Assembly (NCBI RefSeq): GCF_000217995.1
Contig: NC_015676.1
Span: forward strand, 970,103 to 1,034,102
DNA: 64,000 bases
Source: Methanosalsum zhilinae DSM 4017
Lineage (GTDB): Archaea > Halobacteriota > Methanosarcinia > Methanosarcinales > Methanosarcinaceae
Reading direction: 5' to 3'
The position numbers and the translations under genes are program-made. The stretch's first letter is position 1, and each line of letters begins with the position of its first letter. Positions 20,997 through 30,542 of this stretch are shown here, one piece after another. The notes beneath the pieces were generated by a model. The model saw only the letters and a program-made list of their open reading frames with translations. It did not search any database and was not told the DNA's origin.

Positions 20997-22361
20997 ATGA
21001 ATGCATATAATCCAAACCAGAATGTTATGGATGCACTTGACCTGAACATAGTTCTGCTGGATTTTGATGGTACAATTGTCTTCTACAACAAACAATGGGA
21101 AATTTTTGCAAGAGAGAACGGAAATCCAACACTTAACAACAGTGATATTGGGTCCAATTATCTGGAAGCAGTAAAGAAGGGTATTATTGATGGAGATGAA
21201 ATTGCCAGAGATGCATACAATGGAATAATGGATGTTATCTGGGGTAAAAGAGCACGTTTTGATCTGGAATACCCATGCCATTCTCCTAATGAAAAACGCT
21301 GGTTCATCATGCATGCCAGAAAGTGCATTGATCAGGATCTTGTGGTGATCTACCACGAGGACATAACTGATCGCAAGATAGCAGAAGAGAAACTTAAATC
21401 CAGTGAGGAAAAGTACAGAAAACTGGCAGAATCAGCGCATGCTGTTTTATGGGAATATGATATATTGGAAGATAGATGGACTTATGTTTCTCCACAGGTA
21501 ACAGAAATGCTGGGTTATTCTCCTGAAGAATGGACTGATATTAAATTCTGGGAAGATCATATACATCCAGAAGATCAAAAATGGGCTGTCCAGTACTGCA
21601 ATGAAAGTACCCAACGTGGGGAGTCTCACACATTTGAGTATCGATTTTTGAAAAAAGATGGCAATATAGCATGGATACGTGATGTTGTTAGTGTTGACAT
21701 GAAAGACAACATTCCCTTCAAGCTCAGAGGCTTTATGATTGATATTACAGAACGCAAGCGTCTGGAAGACCTGAAAAAGAAAGAACTTCTGCTAAAGGAA
21801 GTACACCACAGAGTAAAAAATAATCTTCAGGTGATTTCAAGTTTACTGAATCTCCAGTCCAGAAATTTCAATGATGAGAAAGTAAAAGCTGCTTTCATGG
21901 ACAGCCAGAATAGAGTTAAATCAATGTCTCTGGCACATGAAAAACTCTATCAATCTTCTGATCTGTCCACAATTGAAATGTCCGATTATGTAAAAAATCT
22001 TGCAGGATATCTATATCAGGTATACAAGATTAACAAAGATATTAACCTGATAGTTGAGGCAGATACTGAATATTTTAATGTGGATACTGCAGTTCCCTTT
22101 GGCCTGATATTAAATGAACTGATCACAAATTCTCTAAAGCATGCATTTGTTAATAGAAAAGGTGGTCAGCTATTGATCAAATTCATCAACAATAATGGAA
22201 AGTATGTGCTGGAAGTGATTGATGACGGAACTGGATTTAATCAGGACATTGAATCACACAGATCACTTGGTCTGAAAATAGTACATATGCTGGCAGATCA
22301 GCTAAATGCTACAGTTAGTATTGATACCAGTAAAGGAACAAGAACAGTTATTAATTTTTAA
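20997..22361 (+). CDS. PAS sensor kinase with HisKA_2 domain
   Basis: 454 residues: PAS (about 10-125), PAS_3 (about 135-255, HPEDQKWAV... DITERK), HisKA_2 dimerisation region with HHRVKNNLQ (His270-His271) and HATPase_c (LNELITNSLKHAF, DDGTGFN, SLGLKIV). It belongs to a different kinase subfamily from the two at the window start. No membrane segment and no receiver domain nearby. Confidence 0.88.
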   Translation: MNAYNPNQNVMDALDLNIVLLDFDGTIVFYNKQWEIFARENGNPTLNNSDIGSNYLEAVKKGIIDGDEIARDAYNGIMDVIWGKRARFDLEYPCHSPNEKRWFIMHARKCIDQDLVVIYHEDITDRKIAEEKLKSSEEKYRKLAESAHAVLWEYDILEDRWTYVSPQVTEMLGYSPEEWTDIKFWEDHIHPEDQKWAVQYCNESTQRGESHTFEYRFLKKDGNIAWIRDVVSVDMKDNIPFKLRGFMIDITERKRLEDLKKKELLLKEVHHRVKNNLQVISSLLNLQSRNFNDEKVKAAFMDSQNRVKSMSLAHEKLYQSSDLSTIEMSDYVKNLAGYLYQVYKINKDINLIVEADTEYFNVDTAVPFGLILNELITNSLKHAFVNRKGGQLLIKFINNNGKYVLEVIDDGTGFNQDIESHRSLGLKIVHMLADQLNATVSIDTSKGTRTVINF

Positions 22362-22362
22362 A

Positions 22363-22435
22363 TAGCCCGGCACGGATTCGAACCGTGGTTGCAGGATCCA
22401 GAGTCCCGCATGATTGACCGCTACACTACCGGGCT
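22363..22435 (-). tRNA. tRNA-Gln (CUG)
   Basis: 73 nt on the minus strand. The 7-bp acceptor stem AGCCCGG/CCGGGCT begins with the A1-U72 pair typical of tRNA-Gln. The T-arm is CACGG-TTCGAAT-CCGTG, and the anticodon loop CTCTGGA reads CUG at positions 34-36. Discriminator A73; CCA is not encoded. No intron. Its 3' end abuts the stop of the kinase gene. Confidence 0.93.
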
Positions 22436-22745
22436 TCATTGAACAGACCTTCTAATGTAAAAATAAGATATTAAGTTATCGGTTTTCATCTGATCTTTCC
22501 AATCTTGCTGAAGTAAATATTGAATTATTGCTACAGTCTCTGTTTTTAATCAATATGTTTTTTGTACAATCCAGTTGTGACAATTAATGCTCTGAAAGCA
22601 GACTTTGAATTTGCTTCAGCTAAATTTAAAAGTTAGAACCAGGATACCGGTTTTTATTTTCACAATCTAATTAAATCCCAATAACAAATTATGATTATAA
22701 GATAACTTATAATATAAATTAAATTACCTGTTAGGAGTTGGGGAA
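22436..22745 (+). promoter_or_regulatory. intergenic: tRNA promoter (minus) and surface-protein promoter (plus)
   Basis: 310 bases with no gene. Reading minus, a TATA-like TTATTTTTA lies about 25-30 bases before the tRNA. Reading plus, A+T-rich ATAACTTATAATATAAATTAAAT lies about 30-50 bases before the surface protein ATG, and TTAGGAG is its ribosome site. Confidence 0.4.
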
Positions 22746-24599
22746 ATGAATAGAATTCTGATAGCTGCATCTTTGATCTTAACTTTGTTGATATTAACTG
22801 TGCCAGCAAGTGCTGATACAGTTGTAAATTTAACTAAGTCAAACAATCCTATATTTGATGGTAATATCGATATTGGTGTAATTTACAATGGAACAACGAA
22901 AACAATATCAGTACAATATATCAGTGATAATACAACCTACAATCCACTTGGAATAGATATGTTTTTTTACAACCTGGATAATGATGTCCAGAATGTAAGT
23001 GAAGCTGGATGGAATCGTGTAGGTCCAAAACCCGCTACAGTGGCCGGATTTGGGTGGTTTGAAAGTGGTAAATATCAAAATCCGGGGGGTAGTGGCGGAA
23101 TTACATCACCGATCATCTTTACACTCGAAAATACTTTTGGGGTAATTCCAGAAAATGATGAAAATAACACGTTTGCTGTACACATAAGATTTTCTGATGG
23201 CCAAAGTGCATTTGTTACAGACGGAACTGTTGAGGTTGTAGATGACGATGATTCATCCATCAGTATTGAAAAACTGACCAATGGCGAAGATGGTCCCGTT
23301 CTTCTTGCAGGTTCTCCTGTTGAATGGACCTATAATGTGACAAATACCGGTAATGTTACTCTTACCAACATCAGTGTCATAGATAGTGAAGGCGTCATTG
23401 TTATCTGCCCCAAAGATACTCTTATTCCTGGAGAGTATATGATCTGTACTGCAAATGGTACTGCTATTGAAGGATTCTACAATAACACCGGTTATGTATA
23501 TGGTGAGTATAATGGATTTACAGTAACTGCCAGTGATACAAGCAGCTATATTGGAGTAAATGCATCCATCAGTATTGAAAAACTGACCAATGGCGAAGAT
23601 GGTCCCGTTCTTCTTGCAGGTTCTCCTGTTGAATGGACCTATAATGTGACAAATACCGGTAATGTTACTCTTACCAACATCAGTGTCATAGATAGTGAAG
23701 GCGTCATTGTTATCTGCCCCAAAGATACTCTTATTCCTGGAGAGTATATGATCTGTACTGCAAATGGTACTGCTATTGAAGGATTCTACAATAACACCGG
23801 TTATGTATATGGTGAGTATAATGGGCTTATAGTAAATTCCAGTGATACAAGCAGCTATACCGGAGTAAATGCATCCATTAGTATTGAAAAACTGACTAAT
23901 GGCGAAGATGATCCCGTTCTTCTTGCAGGTTCTCCTGTTGAATGGACCTATAATGTGACAAATACCGGTAATGTTACTCTTACCAACATCAGTGTCATAG
24001 ATAGTGAAGGTGTCATTGTTATCTGCCCCAAAGATACTCTTATTCCTGGAGAGTATATGATCTGTACTGCAAATGGTACTGCTATTGAAGGATTCTACAA
24101 TAACACCGGTTATGTATATGGTGAGTATAATGGGCTTATAGTAAATTCCAGTGATACAAGTAGCTATACCGGAGTAAATGCATCCATTAGTATTGAAAAA
24201 CTGATAAATGGCGAGGATGCAAATGAACCGCCGGGTCCGGTAATCCATCTGGGCAACACTGTTGTGTGGACATTCAATGTGACAAATACCGGGACTGTTA
24301 AGCTGACAAACATAACAGTAGTTGATGACAAACTTGGTCTTATCTGTGAAATTGATGAACTAAAGCCAGGGGAATCAAAGGTATGCACCGTAACAGGTCA
24401 GGCATCTGCCAAATCACAGATGAATATTGCCACGGTAACCGGATGGTATGAGGATATGATGGTCATGGATGATGACCCTGCTCATTACTTTGGATATAGA
24501 GGAGGAATAAGTATTGATGCTCCAACAGCTACAGGTATAATCACTGTTATGTTTGTTGGGCTTTTCATCCTGTTCTACATGAAGAGAGAGAAATATTAA
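22746..24599 (+). CDS. secreted surface protein with tandem DUF11-like repeats
   Basis: 617 residues: signal peptide (1-23), a unique N-terminal domain (about 24-165), three almost identical 103-residue Ig-like repeats (about 171-479) and a divergent fourth copy (about 480-585), and a C-terminal membrane segment with a short basic tail (MKRE). Each repeat has WTYNVTNTGNVTLTNISV and CP...C cysteines, resembling DUF11/CARDB-type adhesion domains. Many N-x-S/T sequons suggest glycosylation. Likely a cell-surface or adhesion protein anchored at its C-terminus. Confidence 0.8.
   Translation: MNRILIAASLILTLLILTVPASADTVVNLTKSNNPIFDGNIDIGVIYNGTTKTISVQYISDNTTYNPLGIDMFFYNLDNDVQNVSEAGWNRVGPKPATVAGFGWFESGKYQNPGGSGGITSPIIFTLENTFGVIPENDENNTFAVHIRFSDGQSAFVTDGTVEVVDDDDSSISIEKLTNGEDGPVLLAGSPVEWTYNVTNTGNVTLTNISVIDSEGVIVICPKDTLIPGEYMICTANGTAIEGFYNNTGYVYGEYNGFTVTASDTSSYIGVNASISIEKLTNGEDGPVLLAGSPVEWTYNVTNTGNVTLTNISVIDSEGVIVICPKDTLIPGEYMICTANGTAIEGFYNNTGYVYGEYNGLIVNSSDTSSYTGVNASISIEKLTNGEDDPVLLAGSPVEWTYNVTNTGNVTLTNISVIDSEGVIVICPKDTLIPGEYMICTANGTAIEGFYNNTGYVYGEYNGLIVNSSDTSSYTGVNASISIEKLINGEDANEPPGPVIHLGNTVVWTFNVTNTGTVKLTNITVVDDKLGLICEIDELKPGESKVCTVTGQASAKSQMNIATVTGWYEDMMVMDDDPAHYFGYRGGISIDAPTATGIITVMFVGLFILFYMKREKY
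23256..24182 (+). repeat. three tandem 309-bp repeats
   Basis: Units begin at 23256, 23565 and 23874 (period exactly 309 bp, 103 codons), with a diverged fourth unit from 24183. Long stretches are identical at the DNA level including silent positions, so the copies were made or homogenised recently. Differences cluster at the ends of units. Confidence 0.95.
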
Positions 24600-24604
24600 G
24601 GGTG

Positions 24605-24640
24605 ATGGGCAATTAATTATACTGCCCATTTTTATTTTTT
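24605..24640 (+). terminator. hairpin terminator
   Basis: ATGGGCA (24605-24611) pairs with TGCCCAT (24623-24629), a 7-bp stem followed by TTTTATTTTTT. It lies between convergent genes, the surface protein and hypF. Confidence 0.65.
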
Positions 24641-24675
24641 AAGCTTAAAGATGAAATGAACTGTTTTTGAATAAT

Positions 24676-26982
24676 TTACTCCTTTGCTCTAATCCCTGCA
24701 ACAACAGCCTGTCCCAGGGAAATTCCGCCATCACCACATGGGATATTTCTGTGAAGGATTAGGTCAAGGTCTGAATCTTTTATATTTGCGGCAATCTTGC
24801 TTACTATATGACCATTGTATGCTACACCCCCAGTTAGCCCAACAACATCCATCTTTTTTTTCTTTGCACAGGAAACGGCAAGTTTTGCAATACCACAGGC
24901 AAGTGCATCTTCCACTGCATAGGCCAGATCATTTGCTGAGTACCTGTCAGATATGCAATACAGATCATAAAGCAGCTGTGCTGTATCCATGACTCCTTTT
25001 TTGCACACAAAAGGAAGTTCTATATTGAGGTTACTTTTTCTTGCAGCAGATTCAAGTTTCATGGCAGGTTCACCTTGATATCTACGGTACTGACAGATTC
25101 CAAGAAGTGCAGCTGCAGCATCCAGCACCCTGCCTGCACTGCTTGTATGGACCACATTTATACCTCTCTCTAGCTGACTCAATACAATGCTACGCTCCTT
25201 TTCACCATATTTTAAATAAAATGGGATGTTTTCAAGCTCTCTCTCTTCCAGCATACCATGCAGAATGCCAAACAGCATTCTGGATGGATAGTATACAGCA
25301 AGATCACCTCCAGCCATTGGCTGCTCCATAAGATGTGCAGCTCTACTGTACTCTGAATAGGTGGATTCCAGTATTTCTCCACCCCATACATTGCCGTTAT
25401 CCCCATATCCTGAGCCATCCAGAGCAATTCCCACAATTCTGGCATCTGCCTCTAAATCATTGTCTGCCATCAACGATACAATGTGTGCATGATGATGCTG
25501 TACAGGTGTAGCCAGACCACTGCACTTTTCCAGGGCAAACTGGGTGGAGTTAAATCCTGGATTCATATCATGGCCCCAGTAAACAGGTCTGATTCCTGTT
25601 AGATTTTCAAGCTTTGTGATGACCTCTTCATGGAACTTAGTTGTCTGAAGATGCTTCATATTTCCAACATGCTGGGAAAGATAGGCTTTATCGTCTTTTA
25701 CAAGAGCTATTGTTGTATCAGATTCTGCACCTACTCCGATGGAAGATTCTAGATAAAAAGGAAGTTTTACAGCTTTTGGAACATATCCCCTTGATCGACG
25801 TATAAAAGCTGGTTCTGAATTGACAAAACGGACTACAGAATCATCTATCCTGTTAACAATGGTATAATTGTGTAATAAGAAGTAGTCTGCGATTTCATTT
25901 AGATGATTCAGAGCAGCCCTGTTATCAATTATTACAGGATATCCTGGAGTGTTTGCAGATGTCATTACAAACACTGAAGCTCTGGTGCTATTAAATAGGA
26001 GATGGTGCACTCCTGAATATGGTAGCATAATTCCTACATTATGCAACTCTGGTGAAATCAGGGAAGATAGTGGGAATTTGTTCTTTTTATCAACTACCAC
26101 AACAGGATTTTTCCTGCTGGACATGAAATTAATTTCCTGTGGGCTTATATTTGCAATAGATGAAGCTGCCTCAAGATCTTTTGCCATAACTGCAAAGGGC
26201 TTGACAGGACGCATTAGGGCTTTTCGCAATACTCTGATAGGCTGATCCTGTGAAGCATCACATAAAAGATGAAAACCTCCATAGCCTTTCAAAGCAATGA
26301 TGCTACCATCATCAATTAATTCTGCTCCCAGTCTTATAGCTTCACCTTTTTCTGCTATTGTCTTCCCAGAATTGTCAACAAGCGAATAATCTGGCCCGCA
26401 TTCAGGGCAACATATGGTCTGGGAATTGAATCGTCGATCGCATGGATTGGTGTATTCAGTATTGCAAATATTACAGAGAACAAAATCACTCATGCTGGTA
26501 CTTTTTCTGTCAAATGGAAAAGATCTAAGTATTGAGTACCTTGGCCCACAGCTTGTACATCCAGTGAATGGATAATTATATCTTCTATTTTCTAGCTCAA
26601 AAATGTCCAGAATGCAGTGTTGGCAGATTGCTGTGTCCGGTGCAATAATCGAGCCATGGCCTGCTTCTGTTTTGCTTTCAAGGATAAGAAAATCAGTAAA
26701 ACCTGAATGTTTACATGATGTTGCTATAATTCTTTCAATTTGTGAAGGCTCAGGCTTTTTTTTTACAAGATCAGATAAAAATTGATTTATATTTTCTCTG
26801 GTCCCTTCAACAACAATTTCGACGCAACTACCAAGATTCATTACGTATCCACATAATCTGTTATTCTTTGCGCAGTGATATACAAATGGGCGAAAACCAA
26901 CTCCCTGTACTACTCCATTGACAATAATTTTCCTGCACAATATTTTTTGCTCTGGATATGGCATGTAATTATTCCTATTCAT
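24676..26982 (-). CDS. hypF: carbamoyltransferase HypF
   Basis: 768 residues, full length. The acylphosphatase domain (about 10-100, VNGVVQGVGFRPFVYH) is followed by two zinc-finger pairs (CQHC...CTSCG and CNIC...CPECG, about 108-185), a YrdC-like domain (about 195-390) and a Kae1-like domain (HDMNPGFNSTQFA, VQHHHAHIVS). It converts carbamoyl phosphate to a carbamoyl adenylate and loads it on the HypE C-terminal Cys as the first step of cyanide-ligand synthesis for [NiFe]-hydrogenase. It is the last gene of the minus-strand structural unit. Confidence 0.95.
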   Translation of the reverse strand: MNRNNYMPYPEQKILCRKIIVNGVVQGVGFRPFVYHCAKNNRLCGYVMNLGSCVEIVVEGTRENINQFLSDLVKKKPEPSQIERIIATSCKHSGFTDFLILESKTEAGHGSIIAPDTAICQHCILDIFELENRRYNYPFTGCTSCGPRYSILRSFPFDRKSTSMSDFVLCNICNTEYTNPCDRRFNSQTICCPECGPDYSLVDNSGKTIAEKGEAIRLGAELIDDGSIIALKGYGGFHLLCDASQDQPIRVLRKALMRPVKPFAVMAKDLEAASSIANISPQEINFMSSRKNPVVVVDKKNKFPLSSLISPELHNVGIMLPYSGVHHLLFNSTRASVFVMTSANTPGYPVIIDNRAALNHLNEIADYFLLHNYTIVNRIDDSVVRFVNSEPAFIRRSRGYVPKAVKLPFYLESSIGVGAESDTTIALVKDDKAYLSQHVGNMKHLQTTKFHEEVITKLENLTGIRPVYWGHDMNPGFNSTQFALEKCSGLATPVQHHHAHIVSLMADNDLEADARIVGIALDGSGYGDNGNVWGGEILESTYSEYSRAAHLMEQPMAGGDLAVYYPSRMLFGILHGMLEERELENIPFYLKYGEKERSIVLSQLERGINVVHTSSAGRVLDAAAALLGICQYRRYQGEPAMKLESAARKSNLNIELPFVCKKGVMDTAQLLYDLYCISDRYSANDLAYAVEDALACGIAKLAVSCAKKKKMDVVGLTGGVAYNGHIVSKIAANIKDSDLDLILHRNIPCGDGGISLGQAVVAGIRAKE

Positions 26983-26987
26983 ACATT

Positions 26988-27494
26988 CTATTCAAAAATT
27001 TGTGTGTTTTCTTCTATTTTCATCTCTTCTATTATAAGTGGGATAATTCTATCTACAGCTTCAAGAACTTTCGAAGAAATTTGAGAAGATAGTTCATTGG
27101 TATTTTCTCCAACCTCAATCCCAAATACAACTATTTCAGGAAGTTTCTGGATATAGCTACCAGCAAGCAAAACATCTGATAGTGATATTTCATGCATTGA
27201 GAATGCAGGATTCGGGTCATGGTTAGTTTTAAGCAGTTCACTACCATCAATACGAATAATTGATCCCTTTTCTGAACCGGTAATTACAGAATCAATAATT
27301 ATTACTTTATCTGCATTTTTTATCATGTTTAAAAGGCCTAAATTACATATACCAATATCTTCAATCTTTACGTTTTCAAGACACTCATAACTTAAAGATT
27401 GAAGTTTTTTAATTACCCTGGATCCAATTCCATCATCACCCATGAGAGTATTCCCACAGCCAAATATGCATATAGACCCTTTTGAAACAGACAT
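26988..27494 (-). CDS. hydrogenase maturation endopeptidase (HycI/HyaD/FrhD family)
   Basis: 168 residues. The family signature FGCGNTLMGDDGIG is at the N-terminus, followed by IIDSV and MHEIS, supplying the Asp and His nickel-sensing residues. It should remove the C-terminal peptide of the large subunit after Ni insertion. ATG 27494 is preferred (GGAG upstream); an earlier in-frame start at 27527 would add 11 residues. Five bases separate it from hypF. Confidence 0.9.
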   Translation of the reverse strand: MSVSKGSICIFGCGNTLMGDDGIGSRVIKKLQSLSYECLENVKIEDIGICNLGLLNMIKNADKVIIIDSVITGSEKGSIIRIDGSELLKTNHDPNPAFSMHEISLSDVLLAGSYIQKLPEIVVFGIEVGENTNELSSQISSKVLEAVDRIIPLIIEEMKIEENTQIFE

Positions 27495-27551
27495 ACTTAA
27501 AGCTCCAAAAATAATAATCTGTATCAATACTCACAATATTCAATATTTACA

Positions 27552-29342
27552 TCATGAAATTCTTATGTTTGCTGGAGATTTCTTGCCAGTAAGATCAATT
27601 GTCTGGACTGCACAGGAGATACATGGATCATACGATCTGCCTGTATGAAGAATACCTGTGGGATTATCAAAACATGGACCTAAAAAATTCTCAACTGCAG
27701 ATATGCAGGAATTCTCAAGTGCCTGTTCTAAAGGACCGGGTATGCCTCTGCTGTCCCTTGGACTCAAATTCCAGGTGGTTGGAGAATCCACCTGATAATT
27801 AACTACCTTTGCATCATTTCCAGTTACTATCCAGTGACCAAGAGATCCACGTCCTGCTTCCCACAGCCCCATTCCCCTGGAATCTTTCGCATCATCCATG
27901 TCAATATTAACATTGTACCTTCCATTCAAATCAAGGTCCACATTAATCCATTTATCCAGCTCACTGATAATGATCATCAACTCATGAAGACGTGCCAGAA
28001 CACGTGTAAAGGTATTAAATGGAGAATAACCATTTTCCAGGAACATTTTAGCCAGGCCTTTTATTAATGGCTCTTCCATTACAAGTAAACGGGATTGTGG
28101 TCCAACTTCACAGGGAATTCCATCATATCTTGGGGCTTTGGAAAAAGTATATTCTTTTTTTGAAAAATCATTATAATCGATTGTATCCGGATCACTGTAT
28201 GGTTCGGTAACCCCTCTGAATGGATTTCTGTAATTTTCATCATCATCTTTATAAAAAGAATGTGATACATTTTCCCCTATCTTATTGACATCAAATTTTT
28301 CATTACTGAGTGTTCCTTTCACAATACCTGCATTCTGGAATCTGTCTTTCTGGGGATTTTCTGGATCATAACCTTCATGGTCCACGTTATAATAACCTCC
28401 ATAGGACAGAAAGTTTATCTGGGACAGATCGCTGTATCCACCAATTTTGTCCAGCCTGAAACTCACCGGGTTACCAAGAATCTGTTCACCTATGAGTTCA
28501 GAACAGAATACAGAATATAGTTCCAGGTCACCCCATCCACGGTAATCTGTTGAATTGCTGCTACTGTGGAATTTCTCTGTAAGTTGCTCCAGGTGCTCAA
28601 GGAAAAAGCTAATTGCCTTTGATGATGATGGCGCTCTGTATGTATTATCTAGCCATTCCTGAAATGTCATACTGGTTGTGTGGGTATTGAAAAATTTATT
28701 CACATCAGCAATTATAGATGATACCTTATTGACTTTAGATTGTTCGGGCTTAGCAGTAAGACCTCCTGGATAATTCACTACCTGGTGTGGCATTTTCCCC
28801 CCAAGTATACCACCTGCTTCGTGGAGGCTCCTGTTAAGAGAAAGTATATCAAGATAAGTTCTTCCGGGTTCAACAGTAACCCCTCTGAAACTATAATTTA
28901 TAGGAGCAAACCTTTTTAGAAGCTCCTTCCACATCACGACTCCAGTATTGCTGAACTCTGTTAATATATCCCTGTAAGAAGGATTTAGAAGATCTGGAGT
29001 CCACATAATATAGGTATGAAGTGCATTATTGGCAACAGTTTCCATTGCCTGAAGAATGTTTCTCATAACAAGAGCATCTTTTGGAACTGATTCCGCAACA
29101 CCAAATAGATCATCCAGTGCACTGCTGGATGCAATTGAATGGGCTACAGGACATGCACCACATATACGTTGAGATAGAAGAGCTGCATCCCTTGGATCCT
29201 CATACTGGAATATGCGCTCGAATCCTCTAAAATCCATGTTCGAAACTCTGGCTGTGGTTATTGTTCCCTGTTCGCTTACCTCAGTATCCAGCCGAACACC
29301 GCCTCCAATACGTGTTAATGGATCAATTGTTACTCGTACCAT
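27552..29342 (-). CDS. [NiFe]-hydrogenase large subunit
   Basis: 596 residues. The L1 motif RICGACPVAH (Cys61, Cys64) and L2 motif DPCISC (Cys574, Cys577) supply the four Ni-Fe thiolates. L2 normally reads DPCxxCxxH or R, but here it is DPCISCAVQ, with Gln580 at the residue after which the maturation protease cuts, followed by a normal-length 16-residue tail. Overall it resembles the group 1 uptake lineage rather than Frh, Mvh or Ech. The partner protease gene follows and the small subunit gene precedes. Confidence 0.92.
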   Translation of the reverse strand: MVRVTIDPLTRIGGGVRLDTEVSEQGTITTARVSNMDFRGFERIFQYEDPRDAALLSQRICGACPVAHSIASSSALDDLFGVAESVPKDALVMRNILQAMETVANNALHTYIMWTPDLLNPSYRDILTEFSNTGVVMWKELLKRFAPINYSFRGVTVEPGRTYLDILSLNRSLHEAGGILGGKMPHQVVNYPGGLTAKPEQSKVNKVSSIIADVNKFFNTHTTSMTFQEWLDNTYRAPSSSKAISFFLEHLEQLTEKFHSSSNSTDYRGWGDLELYSVFCSELIGEQILGNPVSFRLDKIGGYSDLSQINFLSYGGYYNVDHEGYDPENPQKDRFQNAGIVKGTLSNEKFDVNKIGENVSHSFYKDDDENYRNPFRGVTEPYSDPDTIDYNDFSKKEYTFSKAPRYDGIPCEVGPQSRLLVMEEPLIKGLAKMFLENGYSPFNTFTRVLARLHELMIIISELDKWINVDLDLNGRYNVNIDMDDAKDSRGMGLWEAGRGSLGHWIVTGNDAKVVNYQVDSPTTWNLSPRDSRGIPGPLEQALENSCISAVENFLGPCFDNPTGILHTGRSYDPCISCAVQTIDLTGKKSPANIRIS

Positions 29343-29344
29343 TT

Positions 29345-30406
29345 TCAGTTCCTTTTCTTTTTTCTTCCATGAATTGTATAAACCGGCCTTGCACTGTCAG
29401 GAAAATCGGGCTCTACACAGGCCACACAGGGAGAACCGGCCTGTGGACAGTAGTTGTTTCTGTTGTTCCATTTACGAAGGGAGCAATCAGCATGTGCGGA
29501 AGGGCCTTTACATCCCAGTTTCAGAAGGCATTTCTCTTCGCCTATACATTCACTGAAATCTTTTCTTTTGAATGATTCGATATGTGGACAATCATCATGA
29601 ACTGTGTATTCTGGTGGAAAAAAAACTTTTGGCCTTCCATATTCATCAAGAACTTTTTTCAGATCATCAGGTATTTTCACATTACCAGATACAAGTGCAC
29701 CGAGTGTAAACAGCATCCAGTCGGGATGGGGTGGACATCCTGGAATATTTATTACCGGTTTATCTATTCCCAATTCATTCATCATACCCTTTGATCTATC
29801 TTTTAGTGTAAAATCTATACCTCTAAAGTCAAGCAGGTCAACAATATCACTTCTGGCACAGCTTATTCCTCCATATGTAGCACACATTCCCACTGCTATT
29901 ATAACACTACAATTTCTTGCAGCTTTTTCAAATAGTTCTTTAGATGTAAGCCCTCCTATCATACAGTATTTTCCAGTGCCATGGGGCCCATTTGCTATGG
30001 ATCCCTCTACTACAAGGATATAGCCATTATTTTCTGTTATTTCATCAAGTAATTTCAGTGAATTAAATTCTGCTGTGTTTGCCTTTTTATTGTTGACAAA
30101 TATTCCCTGCTGCATGAGAAAAGCTTCATGATATGAAATATCTATTTTCAAATTCTGCAGAGCCTGGAAAAATTCTGGATGTGCACCATCTATTAGAGAT
30201 TCAGAGCATCCAATACACTGAATGGTCTGGATCCAGATTACTTTTGTTCTTTCAAGTTCCAGCTTATTTTCACTATCTAGATTAAAGTTTTCCAGGAGTT
30301 CAAAGTCGCCGGTAGATTCCATTGATTCCAGGTGCCTGTGCCAGTCAAGTTTAAGAATGTCAACATTATTAATTTCAGTATACTGAGATGATTTGTCACT
30401 TCTCAC
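29345..30406 (-). CDS. [NiFe]-hydrogenase small subunit without export signal
   Basis: 353 residues. A 55-residue N-terminal extension has no twin-arginine motif and no hydrophobic stretch. Proximal cluster ligands are Cys64, Cys67, Cys175 and Cys224; distal His270, Cys273, Cys293 and Cys299; medial Cys308, Cys320, Cys327 and Cys330. Cys320 occupies the position that is Pro in standard [3Fe-4S] medial clusters, so three [4Fe-4S] clusters are predicted. No C-terminal membrane anchor. GTG start with GGGGA about seven bases upstream; two bases separate it from the large-subunit gene. Confidence 0.9.
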   Translation of the reverse strand: MRSDKSSQYTEINNVDILKLDWHRHLESMESTGDFELLENFNLDSENKLELERTKVIWIQTIQCIGCSESLIDGAHPEFFQALQNLKIDISYHEAFLMQQGIFVNNKKANTAEFNSLKLLDEITENNGYILVVEGSIANGPHGTGKYCMIGGLTSKELFEKAARNCSVIIAVGMCATYGGISCARSDIVDLLDFRGIDFTLKDRSKGMMNELGIDKPVINIPGCPPHPDWMLFTLGALVSGNVKIPDDLKKVLDEYGRPKVFFPPEYTVHDDCPHIESFKRKDFSECIGEEKCLLKLGCKGPSAHADCSLRKWNNRNNYCPQAGSPCVACVEPDFPDSARPVYTIHGRKKKRN

Positions 30407-30542
30407 AATATATTCCCCACAGCCAGACAGTACTATGGTTTAATAGTTTATTTTTCTATTGTTCAAGATTTGTAAACAATATTCTTACCTGGAAATTTGA
30501 AGTTCAATATAACTTAAATATTAATAGTTCATCTTTTATAAT
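30407..30542 (+). promoter_or_regulatory. divergent promoter of the hydrogenase island
   Basis: 136 A+T-rich bases between the divergent structural unit and hypCDABE. A TATA-like CTTAAATATT lies about 30 bases before hypC, which has no clear ribosome site and may be nearly leaderless. A shared regulator is possible; none is encoded nearby. Confidence 0.5.

Noticed and set aside
23253-24248. 331-residue minus-strand open frame
   Set aside because: It is the mirror of the repetitive surface protein and repeats with the same period. It has no independent support.
29345-30406. Oxygen-tolerant [4Fe-3S] proximal cluster in the hydrogenase small subunit
   Set aside because: The motif is C-I-G-C, and the residue five after Cys175 is Gly. 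The extra Cys183 is at the wrong distance.
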